Assembly (NCBI GenBank): GCA_023511625.1
Contig: JAIMBD010000002.1
Location: 1-64,000, forward strand
Direction of reading: 5' to 3'
From: Bacillota bacterium
GTDB taxonomy: Bacteria; Bacillota; Sulfobacillia; Sulfobacillales; Sulfobacillaceae
DNA: 64,000 nucleotides
The position numbers and the translations under genes were made by a program. Of the stretch, positions 40,772 through 49,088 are shown piece by piece (the stretch's first letter is position 1; each line of letters starts with the position of its first letter). The notes below the pieces were generated by a model. That model searched no databases. It was not told the DNA's origin and was given only the letters and a program-made list of their open reading frames with translations.

Positions 40772-42013
40772 TTAGGCCGGCGTGGGACGCCAGTCTTGGG
40801 TACCGTAGATCCAGGCGCCGGCCAGATAGGTGGCGGCGATAACCAGGAACAGCCAGGTGAAGCCCCACCGGCTGAGTACCACGCCCAACACGAGCGGCCA
40901 GAAGGCACTCGCTCCGAAGGTCAAGCCGTAGAACAAGCTGTAGGCCTGCTCGGGAAGCTGAGCCTCGGTCAGGTCGCCCAAGATGGCCTGTTCCACCGGG
41001 CCGTAGGCGTGCACCACCATGCCCATGGCCACCACCAGCGCCACTGCGGCAACGGTGCCGCTGCGGAAGCCTAAGGCCAGCGCCACCGTCAAGACGAAGC
41101 TGACGGCGAGCAGGACGCTGAGAAACTTCGGACGGTCAAACCGATCGGACAGGCGGCCGAGTAACAGGGGCCCTACCACGCTGGTGGCCGTAAAGGCTGT
41201 AAACCAGAACCCCGTGGCCACCGTCCCGAGGTGCAGGGCCCGCACGAACAACAGAGGAACAAACGTCTGCAACACGCCGAGTCCTTTCCCGCCGGCCGTG
41301 ACGATCCCGGTGGCGATCAGGCGCCGCACCTTGGCGTCGCGCAAGGGCTGGCACAGCTCCCCGAGTTGGCGCCACCGCCCGCGCTCGGTCCGGCCTGATC
41401 CTTGCGCCACCTCTCCCGGCAGGCGCCACCACACCAGTCCGGCGACCACTACGCCGGGGATCATAAAGAGGTCCAGCGTCGTCTGCCAACTCAATCGGGT
41501 CAGTAACAGGGTGGCAACCAGCGGGCTCAACACCGTGGCGAAGTTTCCCCCGGCAAAGTGGACCGACAAGGCGTGCCCGCGCCCGGACTTCCCGAACCAG
41601 CGGCTCAAGAGAGAGCTCGCGATCGGGTGATGGGGACTCGCCGCCACCTGGCCGAACGTCACTGCGCCGGTCAACTCTGGCAAGTTGTGGGAGACACCGA
41701 CCATGCCGATGCCGAGGCTTACGCCCAGGTTTTCTAGAGCAATCAGGACCTTTCCGGGAACGCGCTGGGCAATAGGGCCCCAAATTCCCTGCAAAAGGCC
41801 GCCAAACAAGCGAGTAATCGACAACATCAGGCCGAGCTGGGCGTAACCAAACCCCATCTGCCGCATCAGCACGGGATACAACAACGGCAAGAGGCTGCCC
41901 CGCATGTGGGTGACGGCGTGAGCCGTGGTGAGGATCCCGAGGCGCGCCCGCAGGTCCCAAGGCCGCTCCTCCTTCGGCTTCGCCGCCATCACCACGCCGG
42001 GTACCGGATCCAT
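40772..42013 (-). CDS. Major facilitator superfamily transporter
   Basis: The protein has 413 residues with about 12 hydrophobic helices. The loop GRLSDRFDRPKFLS matches the MFS motif A (G-x-L-x-D-R-x-x-R), and SLLSRWFGKSGRGHALSVHFAGGNF fits the helix 4-5 region. The family member and substrate are not identified. The position beside the paa regulator suggests uptake or export of an aromatic acid. The ATG at 42013 is preferred over 42019 because GGGAGG then lies six bases away. It follows moeA across a hairpin. Confidence 0.85.
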   Translation of the reverse strand: MDPVPGVVMAAKPKEERPWDLRARLGILTTAHAVTHMRGSLLPLLYPVLMRQMGFGYAQLGLMLSITRLFGGLLQGIWGPIAQRVPGKVLIALENLGVSLGIGMVGVSHNLPELTGAVTFGQVAASPHHPIASSLLSRWFGKSGRGHALSVHFAGGNFATVLSPLVATLLLTRLSWQTTLDLFMIPGVVVAGLVWWRLPGEVAQGSGRTERGRWRQLGELCQPLRDAKVRRLIATGIVTAGGKGLGVLQTFVPLLFVRALHLGTVATGFWFTAFTATSVVGPLLLGRLSDRFDRPKFLSVLLAVSFVLTVALALGFRSGTVAAVALVVAMGMVVHAYGPVEQAILGDLTEAQLPEQAYSLFYGLTFGASAFWPLVLGVVLSRWGFTWLFLVIAATYLAGAWIYGTQDWRPTPA

Positions 42014-42030
42014 GGCCATCCTCCCTTCGG

Positions 42031-42058
42031 CCAGCGTCAGTCGTTCGCCCGACGCTGG
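42031..42058 (-). terminator. Hairpin between moeA and the MFS gene
   Basis: CCAGCGTC (42031-42038) pairs with GACGCTGG (42051-42058) directly after the moeA stop codon (42059). There is no T-run, and the MFS ribosome site lies only a few bases on. It may reduce readthrough or set mRNA ends. Confidence 0.55.
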
Positions 42059-43336
42059 TTACTCCACCCCTCCACGGCCCAGGCCTTTCGGCAACAGCCA
42101 CGCCTCCAGCGGGGTTTCCGCCGGCAGTGGGCCCGACCCCCTTGGGACAATGGCCAAGGCGTCGGCGGCGCTCCAAGACCGCAGCACATCGGAGCTTTGG
42201 TCCAACGACCAGTCAAACCATAGACCCCCGGGGTCAGACTCGATCCGGACCCGCAGGTAGCGCGTTTCCCGCGTCGGCTTGGGAAAGGGGTGCCGCAACC
42301 GCCCCCAGACCGAATGCGGTCGCGCCTGCCCTCCCTGCAGACGCGCCAGGAGCGGTACCGCCAAGAGCGTAAAACCCATCAACGCCGCAGCGGGATTACC
42401 CGAGAGCGCCAGCACCGGCCTTCCCCCCACGGCACCCGCCGCCACCGCCTTGCCAGGGTGCATGTCAAGTCGCCAGAACCACACCTCTCCCATGCGCTCG
42501 ACCACATGCACCATCCAGTCCCGGTCGCCCACCGACACGCCGCCGGTAGTCAGCACCAAATCGACCGGAATACGCCGAGCCTGATTGAAAAGGTGGGCCA
42601 GCGCCCGCGGGCGGTCTGGGACATAGAACGGCCCTATCGGCACCGCCCCCGCCTGTTCGAGCAGAGCCCGCAGCAAGGGGCCGTTACTGTCGAAAATCTG
42701 GGCCCGCCCGATACCGGAAAGCCCCGAGGGCACCACCTCGTCCCCGGTGACCGCCAACAGCACCTGCGGTCGGCGCACGACCCAGGCCCCGAGCTCGCCG
42801 ATCCCTGCGAGGAGCCCCACGTCAACGGCCGTCAACCGCTGGCCAGCCTCCAGCACCGTCGTGCCGGGGGCCACCTCCCCCCCGCGGCGAGCGATGTTGC
42901 GCCCCGGCCCATAGGCCTGTGCGACGGTCACAAACCGACCGACGGCGCTATCCTCCACCGTCACCTGCTCTTGTTCCACCACCGTGTCGGCGCCCACCGG
43001 CAAGGGCGCTCCGGTCAAGACACGGGCCGCCTGCCCAGGCCCCACGGTAGCCGGCGGCTCGCCCGCCGCCCCGGTGGCGATGACGGCCAAGCGCCCGGGA
43101 AGGTCTTGGGCTCGCACGGCGTATCCGTCCATAGCGGCACGGTCAAAGCGCGGCAAGGCGGACCGGGCCGTCACCGGCAGGGCCAAGGTGCGGCCGGGAA
43201 GCCCTGCGAGCGCTTGCCACTCTACCTCGGTCAAGGGCTTTACGCGCTGTGCAAAGACCGCCCACGCCTCCGGCACCGTCAGGTACGGCGAGCTGTTGGC
43301 CGGCCGGTTGGATTGCCAATGCCCCCTTCCACTCAT
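42059..43336 (-). CDS. moeA: Molybdopterin molybdenumtransferase MoeA
   Basis: The protein has 425 residues. Domain markers are DRAAMDGYAVRA, TGAPLPVGADTVVEQE, LAVTGDEVVP, SNGPLLRALLE, TTGGVSVGDRDW and LSGNPAAALMGF. MoeA inserts molybdate into adenylylated molybdopterin. The ATG at 43336 follows GAGG. It completes a mobA-mobB-moeA run that continues the liv transporter operon. The presence of these genes implies at least one molybdoenzyme elsewhere in the genome. Confidence 0.95.
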   Translation of the reverse strand: MSGRGHWQSNRPANSSPYLTVPEAWAVFAQRVKPLTEVEWQALAGLPGRTLALPVTARSALPRFDRAAMDGYAVRAQDLPGRLAVIATGAAGEPPATVGPGQAARVLTGAPLPVGADTVVEQEQVTVEDSAVGRFVTVAQAYGPGRNIARRGGEVAPGTTVLEAGQRLTAVDVGLLAGIGELGAWVVRRPQVLLAVTGDEVVPSGLSGIGRAQIFDSNGPLLRALLEQAGAVPIGPFYVPDRPRALAHLFNQARRIPVDLVLTTGGVSVGDRDWMVHVVERMGEVWFWRLDMHPGKAVAAGAVGGRPVLALSGNPAAALMGFTLLAVPLLARLQGGQARPHSVWGRLRHPFPKPTRETRYLRVRIESDPGGLWFDWSLDQSSDVLRSWSAADALAIVPRGSGPLPAETPLEAWLLPKGLGRGGVE

Positions 43337-43355
43337 GGCCTCAGTGTAGCACAGT

Positions 43356-43868
43356 CTATCCTGCGCCGACTCCGTCCGGCGGAGGAAAGGTGAAATGGGA
43401 CCAGTGGCGGAGGAGGTAGTCGGCCACGGCTTCTGCCGATGGCGGGTCGAGGGGGAGCGGATGGCATAGCCACGGGACCGGACGGGGCGGCGGCAGCGGC
43501 CCCACCCACAGGGCCACCGGCGCCCTGGGCCCGTCGCGCTCAGCCAAGACCACCTTCGGAACGGGCAGCGACTTGCCGCCTTCCACGAGACAGCAGCCTC
43601 CGTCAGGGAAGGCGTCCGCCACCATCCGGTACCAAGCCCACCACGGCAAGGCCCCAAAGGCCGTTGCGCCCTCCTTGCCCGCCAAGATGGCGACGCGGGC
43701 CCCTCGGCCAAGCCTGGCGGTATCGGACCCCGGCCGCTCGGCCGTCACGGCATGGTGGGTCCACTTTACCACTGCCACCGGGTGCACCCGCTGAGCCACG
43801 GCCTCCAGCAACAAGGTCTTCCCGCTCCCAGACCACCCGGCCACCTGTAAAAACCGCAACTCAGCCAT
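43356..43868 (-). CDS. mobB: Molybdopterin-guanine dinucleotide biosynthesis protein MobB
   Basis: The protein has 170 residues. The Walker A loop is AGWSGSGKTLLLEAVA, followed by VVKWTHHAV (family K-H-x-H region) and a GGCCLVEGGKSLPVPKVVL segment matching the MobB ExxK end of the substrate loop. MobB is a GTP-binding helper of MobA. Its ATG (43868) lies inside the end of mobA, overlapping by eight bases, so translation is coupled. The C-terminus is short and Pro-rich. Confidence 0.88.
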   Translation of the reverse strand: MAELRFLQVAGWSGSGKTLLLEAVAQRVHPVAVVKWTHHAVTAERPGSDTARLGRGARVAILAGKEGATAFGALPWWAWYRMVADAFPDGGCCLVEGGKSLPVPKVVLAERDGPRAPVALWVGPLPPPRPVPWLCHPLPLDPPSAEAVADYLLRHWSHFTFPPPDGVGAG

Positions 43869-44451
43869 CGCTGGTAATGCGCTCCTGCCACCGTCGCCAA
43901 TCTTGCGGCGTGTTGAGGTTGTCCAACCGCACCCCTGCCGGCATGGCCACTGCCCAGGCGCCCTGGGCGCGCGCATACTCCCCCACCCGCCGACCGCCGG
44001 CTTCGAGATAACGCCGCAAGGACTCGGCCAGGTTCCGCGGCCACAGCCCCACCAGGGGTTGTAGGACCCCGTCCTCGGTTTTGGCCACGGCAAACTCCAC
44101 CCCTGCCGCATCCAGCACCCAAAACGCTTCCGGCGCCGCGCCCGGCAGGTCTACCGCCAGAACCGCCACCCGCCGCGCTCGGGTGCGTTCCAAGGCTGCC
44201 AGAATCCCGGCCAAGGGCCCCCCTTCCACGATAGGGTCGGGCAACTCCTCGGGGTGTTGATGCGGTCGCGCCCAGGCTCCGCGCGCCACCCACACCGCAC
44301 CTGCCACAGCGGAGGCCAGCCGGCGCACCTGAAAGGCGCCGAGCGTGGGGCCGCCGGGCCACGGCAGTCGGTATTTGTCTTCCCCCATGCGCCGCGACCG
44401 CCCGCCGGCCAGCACCACGCCGTCGCAGTCGACCAGCCGTTGCCGACTCAT
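43861..44451 (-). CDS. mobA: Molybdenum cofactor guanylyltransferase MobA
   Basis: The protein has 196 residues. The nucleotide-binding opening VVLAGGRSRRMGEDK is the MobA signature, followed by LAVDLPGAAP (metal-binding Asp) and VRLDNLNTPQDW near the end. It attaches GMP to Mo-molybdopterin. Its ATG overlaps the livF stop as ATGA, so MobA synthesis is coupled to the ABC transporter ATPase. This genetic link between liv and Mo-cofactor genes is unusual. Confidence 0.93.
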   Translation of the reverse strand: MSRQRLVDCDGVVLAGGRSRRMGEDKYRLPWPGGPTLGAFQVRRLASAVAGAVWVARGAWARPHQHPEELPDPIVEGGPLAGILAALERTRARRVAVLAVDLPGAAPEAFWVLDAAGVEFAVAKTEDGVLQPLVGLWPRNLAESLRRYLEAGGRRVGEYARAQGAWAVAMPAGVRLDNLNTPQDWRRWQERITSDG

Positions 44452-45230
44452 CGTCCAAGCGCTCGGCGCAGCCGTTCCGCCAGCGCCTGAGGTCTAGGCC
44501 CGTCGTCCAAAGGGCTGCCCACCCCGAGGTACCGTTCCACGACCGTTTGGTTGGCTAAGAGTTCCGCCCCTGTGCCGCTCACGGTGATGACCCCCTTCTC
44601 TAGCAGGTGCGCGCGGTCCGCCACCGCCAAGGCGAGGCGCCCGTTTTGTTCGACCAACAGGATCCCCACCCCCCGGTCTCTTAGGCGTCCAATGACGGCA
44701 AAGATGGTCTCGGTCACCTGGGGGGCCAGCCCTAGCGAGGGTTCGTCCAACAGCAGGTAGCGCGGCTGCGACATCAAGCCGCGGCCAATGGCCAACATCT
44801 GCTGTTGCCCTCCAGACAGCGATCCGGCCAGAACCCCGAGCTTCGGGCCGAGGTCGGGGAAGATGGCCAGCACCTCTTCAACCCGTTCCTGGCGCTGGCG
44901 CGGGCCTAACCGAGCCAAGGCGCTGAAGGCCCCGAGGAGCAGGTTGTCGGCCACAGTCAGATTGGCGAACACCTGGCGTCCCTCTGGTACGTGCGCCACC
45001 CCCGCGCGCACCCAATCCGCCGGGGGACGGCCAGTCAGCTCGCGCCCGTCCACGGCGATGCGGCCGCGCTGCGGGCGAAGAAGGCCAGACAGGGTTTTGA
45101 GCACTGTGGACTTGCCCGCCCCGTTGGCGCCCACCAAGGCCACCACGGTCCCCGGCTCAAGGGTGAGGCTTACGCCCTGTAGCACCGTGGACGGACCGTA
45201 CCCTGCCCACACATCCTGCACGGTTAGCAT
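44448..45230 (-). CDS. livF: Branched-chain amino acid-type ABC transporter ATPase LivF
   Basis: The protein has 260 residues. Walker A is VGANGAGKSTVLKTL, the signature is LSGGQQQMLAIGRGL, and Walker B is RYLLLDEPSLGLAP. The LivF subtype is indicated by the VPEGRQVFANLTVADNLLLGA segment. It pairs with LivG on the fused permease. Its ATG follows the livG TAG with no spacer, and its own stop overlaps the mobA start. The extended C-terminus (LDDGPRPQALAERLRR) goes beyond the usual end. Confidence 0.93.
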   Translation of the reverse strand: MLTVQDVWAGYGPSTVLQGVSLTLEPGTVVALVGANGAGKSTVLKTLSGLLRPQRGRIAVDGRELTGRPPADWVRAGVAHVPEGRQVFANLTVADNLLLGAFSALARLGPRQRQERVEEVLAIFPDLGPKLGVLAGSLSGGQQQMLAIGRGLMSQPRYLLLDEPSLGLAPQVTETIFAVIGRLRDRGVGILLVEQNGRLALAVADRAHLLEKGVITVSGTGAELLANQTVVERYLGVGSPLDDGPRPQALAERLRRALGR

Positions 45231-46004
45231 CTAGGCTCTCCCCGCTTTGCCGAAGTAGGCGGCGATGACGGTGGGGTCGCGCTGCACCGCCTCCGGCACC
45301 CCGTCGGCGATCACGCGGCCGGCGTCCATGACCACCACCTGCTGGGCGATGCCCATGACCAGCGACAGGTTGTGCTCCACCACCACCACCGTGCGCCCAG
45401 TCTCCTGCACGGCGCGCAAGAACTGGGCCAGCTCCAAGGTTTCGGCGTCGTTCATGCCTGCCGCCGGTTCGTCCAACAGCAGCACCTCGGCCTCGGACAT
45501 CAAGGCGCGGGCCAACTCTAGATACTTCTGCCCGGCCAGTGGCAGGACCTCCGCCGGATCGCGGGCGCGGTGACTCAAGCCAAAGACCTCCAGCAAGGCA
45601 AAGGCCCGCGCGCGCATCGCCGCCTCTTCGCTGCGGGTGCGCCCCATGCCCAGCATTTGCTCGATCAAACCGGCTCGCGACCAGCGGTGTGCCCCCACCA
45701 TAACGTTGTCCAGCACCGTCATGTGGGGAAAGACCCGCGAGGTTTGGAAGGTCCGGAAGATGCCGAGTTGGGCCACCTGCCACGGCCGAAGACCAGTGAT
45801 GCGCTGCCCGCGGAGAAACACCGCTCCTCGGTCTGGCGGGTACAGGTTGGTCAAGAGGTTGAACAGGGTAGACTTGCCGGCGCCGTTCGGGCCGATCACG
45901 GCGCAAATGCTTCCCGCCGCCACCGAAAAGGTGACCTCCTGCACCGCCTGCACGCCCCCAAAAGCCTTGGAGAGCGACTCGACCCGCAAGACCGGCCCCT
46001 TCAT
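45231..46004 (-). CDS. livG: Branched-chain amino acid-type ABC transporter ATPase LivG
   Basis: The protein has 257 residues. Walker A is IGPNGAGKSTLFNLL, Q-loop region LGIFRTFQTSRVFPHMTV, and Walker B VLLLDEPAAGMNDAET. The signature motif is VLPLAGQKYLELARAL rather than the common LSxGxQ, as in many LivG proteins where it is relaxed. Its ATG overlaps the stop of the permease gene as ATGA. It works with LivF and the fused LivHM. Confidence 0.93.
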   Translation of the reverse strand: MKGPVLRVESLSKAFGGVQAVQEVTFSVAAGSICAVIGPNGAGKSTLFNLLTNLYPPDRGAVFLRGQRITGLRPWQVAQLGIFRTFQTSRVFPHMTVLDNVMVGAHRWSRAGLIEQMLGMGRTRSEEAAMRARAFALLEVFGLSHRARDPAEVLPLAGQKYLELARALMSEAEVLLLDEPAAGMNDAETLELAQFLRAVQETGRTVVVVEHNLSLVMGIAQQVVVMDAGRVIADGVPEAVQRDPTVIAAYFGKAGRA

Positions 46005-47923
46005 GCGTCCGCCTCCTTATCCAGCCGGGTCGGGTCGGTCCACGCCCGAGAGGCCCGCCACCACCGCCAGGAGGCCGCTGACACCCCTTGGAGGACGGTT
46101 CCCCAAAGCCCACCGGGCAGGTAGCGCAAGAAGACCACCAGCATCAGCCCTTCCGCCAACAGCTTAAAACTGGCCAGGGATTGCGAAACCTGGGGCAGAA
46201 ACGTCAACAACACCACGCCCAACAGCGGGCCCACCCCAGTGCCTATGCCGCCCACCACCAACATCGTCATCAAGTCCAACGAGGTTTGGCTGCCCACCAT
46301 CGCCGGCGAAAGGTACTGGAACGAAAAGGCATAGAGACTGCCGGCGATCGAAGCCAGTACGGCGCTGAAGACAAAGGCCTGGATCTTGTAGCGCACCGTG
46401 TTCACGCCCAACGCCTCGGCGCCTGCCTGGTCGATGTGCATGGCTCTCAGCGCTCGCCCCCGATGGGACCGGATCAGGTTCAACGCCGCAAACAGGGCCA
46501 CCACCACCAAGCCCCAGATAAGGTAATAGAGCGCAGTCTCCGAGGCAAAGACGTACCCGCCGAGGGAAAAATTGGGGATACCCAGCAAACCTGCCGGTCC
46601 GTTGGTGATGGACAAGCCGTTACCCAACGATTCCACTAGGATACCAAAAGCCAAGGTAGAAATGGCCAGATACATCCCGCGTACTCGGACCGAGGCCAAC
46701 CCCAACAGCAGCGCCACCGCCACCGACAGCGCCACGCCGGCCAACGTCCCCGCCCAGGGCGCCACGTGGGCGCGCACGGCTAAAATCCCCGCCGTGTACC
46801 CGCCGATGGCCATGAACCCGGCCTGACCCAGGCTGACCTGGCCGGCGATGCCCGTCAAAAGATCGAGGCCGATCACGGCCAGGCAGAAGATCCCGGTGAT
46901 GTTCACGGCCCGTAACAGCCCAGTGCCTTGAAGCCAGTGCGGCAGCAGCGCAAGCCCCACCAGGGCCACCAAGGCAGCCCCGCGCCCGATCCGGGGATCG
47001 ATGGCCGGAGCCAAGAACCCGCGCCCGATCCCGCGTTCGGCCACGTCTAACCGACTGCCGCGCACTGTGCCCAAGATCCCCTCGGGACGAAAGATCAAGA
47101 TCAGGAGCAGGACCACCAGACTCAAGGCGGTGGAAAGCAGGGAGGAGACGTAAACCGAGAGGAACTGCTCCACCACGCCCAGGGTCACCCCCCCGACCAC
47201 CGAACCGAAAAAGTTCCCGATGCCGCCCACCGTGACCGCGATTAAGCCCTGATTGGTGTAGTCGGCCATGGTCCCGAAATCGAGCGACGTCAACGGCAGG
47301 ATCACCGCGCCCGCCAACACTCCGAGCGCTGCGGCGAGACTAAACGAGACCAACACCATGCGCGGCACCGGAATGCCCATGAGTTCGGCCGCCATGGGGT
47401 TCTCAGAACACGCGCGCATGGCCTTGCCGAAGGTGGTGCGACTCAACCCGTACCACAGGCCCACCACGACGACCAGCACGGTTCCCAACACCCAAAACGC
47501 CTGCGTCGGCACCTTAAGGCCACCGACCGCCACCGGTTGAGCGCCGGTAAAGGGTGGCAAGGTATAGGGATTGCTGCCCCACAACAGGAAGGCTCCGCCT
47601 TCATAGAGGATTAGAAACCCTCCCATCAACATCAGGAGGTTGGTGTAGGAAATCTGACCCAGAGCCGGACGGATGACGAGCCATTCCATGACCGCCGCCC
47701 ACGCCGTCAGGATTCCCAAGGCGCCGAGCAATGCCAAGGGCAGCGACCAGTGGGCTTGCGTGACCAAACTGTAGAACACCAAGGCGCCCAGCGTGACAAA
47801 CGATCCCTGGGCCAGGTTCAAGATGCCGCTGACACTGAAAACCAGGGTGAAGCCCACCGCCAAGAGTGCGTAAATCCCGCCCGTGACCAGTCCGGTGAGC
47901 GCGACATTACCTGCCTCCCACAC
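46001..47923 (-). CDS. Fused LivH-LivM permease of a liv-type ABC transporter
   Basis: The protein has 640 residues with two permease domains that are normally separate. Residues about 1-290 are LivH-like (GGIYALLAVGFTLVFSVSGILNLAQGSF; RACSENPMAAELMGI; VGGIGNFFGSVVGG). Residues about 320-625 are LivM-like (TGIAGQVSLGQAGFMAIGGYTAGI; INGPAGLLGIPNF-type loop; LRAMHIDQAGAEALGVN; VVGGIGTGVGPLLG). GTG 47923 has AAGGGGG eight bases upstream. No substrate-binding protein (LivJ/K) is in the window, so the ligand could be an amino acid, urea or an aromatic acid. Confidence 0.9.
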   Translation of the reverse strand: MWEAGNVALTGLVTGGIYALLAVGFTLVFSVSGILNLAQGSFVTLGALVFYSLVTQAHWSLPLALLGALGILTAWAAVMEWLVIRPALGQISYTNLLMLMGGFLILYEGGAFLLWGSNPYTLPPFTGAQPVAVGGLKVPTQAFWVLGTVLVVVVGLWYGLSRTTFGKAMRACSENPMAAELMGIPVPRMVLVSFSLAAALGVLAGAVILPLTSLDFGTMADYTNQGLIAVTVGGIGNFFGSVVGGVTLGVVEQFLSVYVSSLLSTALSLVVLLLILIFRPEGILGTVRGSRLDVAERGIGRGFLAPAIDPRIGRGAALVALVGLALLPHWLQGTGLLRAVNITGIFCLAVIGLDLLTGIAGQVSLGQAGFMAIGGYTAGILAVRAHVAPWAGTLAGVALSVAVALLLGLASVRVRGMYLAISTLAFGILVESLGNGLSITNGPAGLLGIPNFSLGGYVFASETALYYLIWGLVVVALFAALNLIRSHRGRALRAMHIDQAGAEALGVNTVRYKIQAFVFSAVLASIAGSLYAFSFQYLSPAMVGSQTSLDLMTMLVVGGIGTGVGPLLGVVLLTFLPQVSQSLASFKLLAEGLMLVVFLRYLPGGLWGTVLQGVSAASWRWWRASRAWTDPTRLDKEADA

Positions 47924-48043
47924 CGCCTTGGCCCCCTTTGCCGTAGCCGCACGGCCCGCCGGCGCCCCATTGCAGGCGGACCGCCTCGGCGGCTTGTAGC
48001 CGGCAGACCGGTTGTGAATGCCGCCGCAATTGAAATTTGGGTC

Positions 48044-48073
48044 ATTATAGCGAGGATTTTCGCTGCCGGTCAA
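48044..48073 (-). promoter_or_regulatory. Sigma-A promoter of the liv-mob-moeA operon
   Basis: On the minus strand TTGACC (48073-48068) and TATAAT (48049-48044) are separated by 18 bp. It leaves a leader of about 115 nt before the GTG at 47923. The leader begins with an AT-rich stretch (CAAATTTCAATTG) that weakly recalls CodY sites. Confidence 0.7.
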
Positions 48074-48141
48074 CTCAGTCTGGCTGGATCCGCCTCCAGC
48101 CGGAGCGAGGTGCCTCCAAACCCTGCCGCCCCTTTTTACGG

Positions 48142-48177
48142 CGAAGGGCCGCCCCCCTTGCCGGGAGCGGCCCTTCG
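48142..48177 (-). terminator. Hairpin after codY
   Basis: CGAAGGGCCGC (48142-48152) pairs perfectly with GCGGCCCTTCG (48167-48177) around 14 bases, starting 10 bases after the codY stop. There is no T-run on the minus strand. It separates codY from the liv promoter. Confidence 0.65.
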
Positions 48178-48187
48178 GGCCCGGTGA

Positions 48188-48973
48188 TCACTTGCGCACC
48201 AACTTCTTCAACTCGGGCAACAAGCGGTCGTTCAGCACGCGGATGTGGGTACCTTTCATCCCCAGCGAACGCGACTCGATCACCCCGGCCGACTCAAACT
48301 TCCGCAGCGCGTTGACGATGACCGACCGCGTGATTCCCACTCGGTCGGCGATCTTGGAGGCGACCAGGAGGCCCTCCTCGCCGCCCAGCTCCTCGAAGAT
48401 GTGTTGGACCGCCTCTAGCTCCGAGTAGGACAAGGTATCGATGGCCACCTGCACGGCCGTCTTCTTGCGCGCCTCTTCCTCAAGCTCATCCGACTTGGAC
48501 CGCAAGATCTCCATCGCCACCACCGTGGCGCCGTACTCGGCCAGCAACAGGTCCTCGTCGTTGAAGTCGCGCCCGAAACGAGAGATGACCAACGTCCCCA
48601 ATCGGTCGCCGCCGCCGTTGACCGGGACCAATGTCGTAATCTTATTCTCGTAAATGCAGGGCCGGTCCGGGAAGAACACGCACTTGCGCGCCTGCTGGGA
48701 GACGTTGGGATAAGTCTCATCGACCTTGAGCAGCCCTTGGTTGAACTTTTGAGGGAACTGCTCCTTGGCCAACACCTCTTGGATCATGATGTCGCACTCG
48801 AACGAGTCGAGCAGCGCGTAGCCCAGCACCTTGCCCCGCCGGCTGACCACGTAGACGTTGGCCTGAATGAGCTCGCTCAACATCTTGGCCATCTCTTCGA
48901 AGTTGACCGGATGACCTGCCGTCCGCTGCAACAAGCGGTTGATGCGCCGGGTTTTTTCAAGCAACTCCTGCAC
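48188..48973 (-). CDS. codY: Global transcriptional regulator CodY
   Basis: The protein has 261 residues. The N-terminal GAF domain ([47 protein letters not shown]) binds branched-chain amino acids in the family. The C-terminal winged helix includes [20 protein letters not shown] and [20 protein letters not shown], almost the family consensus. CodY reports isoleucine/valine and GTP levels and represses nutrient genes. The GTG start has AGGAGGAG upstream. It has its own promoter after xerC-hslV-hslU, the Bacillus cod order, and lies next to a liv-type transporter operon. Confidence 0.96.
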   Translation of the reverse strand: MQELLEKTRRINRLLQRTAGHPVNFEEMAKMLSELIQANVYVVSRRGKVLGYALLDSFECDIMIQEVLAKEQFPQKFNQGLLKVDETYPNVSQQARKCVFFPDRPCIYENKITTLVPVNGGGDRLGTLVISRFGRDFNDEDLLLAEYGATVVAMEILRSKSDELEEEARKKTAVQVAIDTLSYSELEAVQHIFEELGGEEGLLVASKIADRVGITRSVIVNALRKFESAGVIESRSLGMKGTHIRVLNDRLLPELKKLVRK

Positions 48974-48990
48974 CGAATCTCCTCCTCTCG

Positions 48991-49006
48991 CCTGCGCGGG
49001 CGCAGG
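48991..49006 (-). promoter_or_regulatory. Hairpin in the codY leader
   Basis: CCTGCG (48991-48996) and CGCAGG (49001-49006) form a stem around CGGG, just upstream of the codY ribosome site in a leader of about 65 nt. Confidence 0.35.
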
Positions 49007-49043
49007 CCAGGGCCTCAGAATCTTCCGAATCGATCACTCCCTA

Positions 49044-49071
49044 AGTATAACACAAATCCCGGCGCGCGCAA
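49044..49071 (-). promoter_or_regulatory. Promoter of codY with extended -10
   Basis: On the minus strand TTGCGC (49071-49066) and TATACT (49049-49044) are separated by 16 bp. The -10 is preceded by TGT, giving an extended element. It is downstream of hslU, so codY can be expressed apart from hslVU. Confidence 0.65.
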
Positions 49072-49088
49072 GAGACCCAAGATACAAT

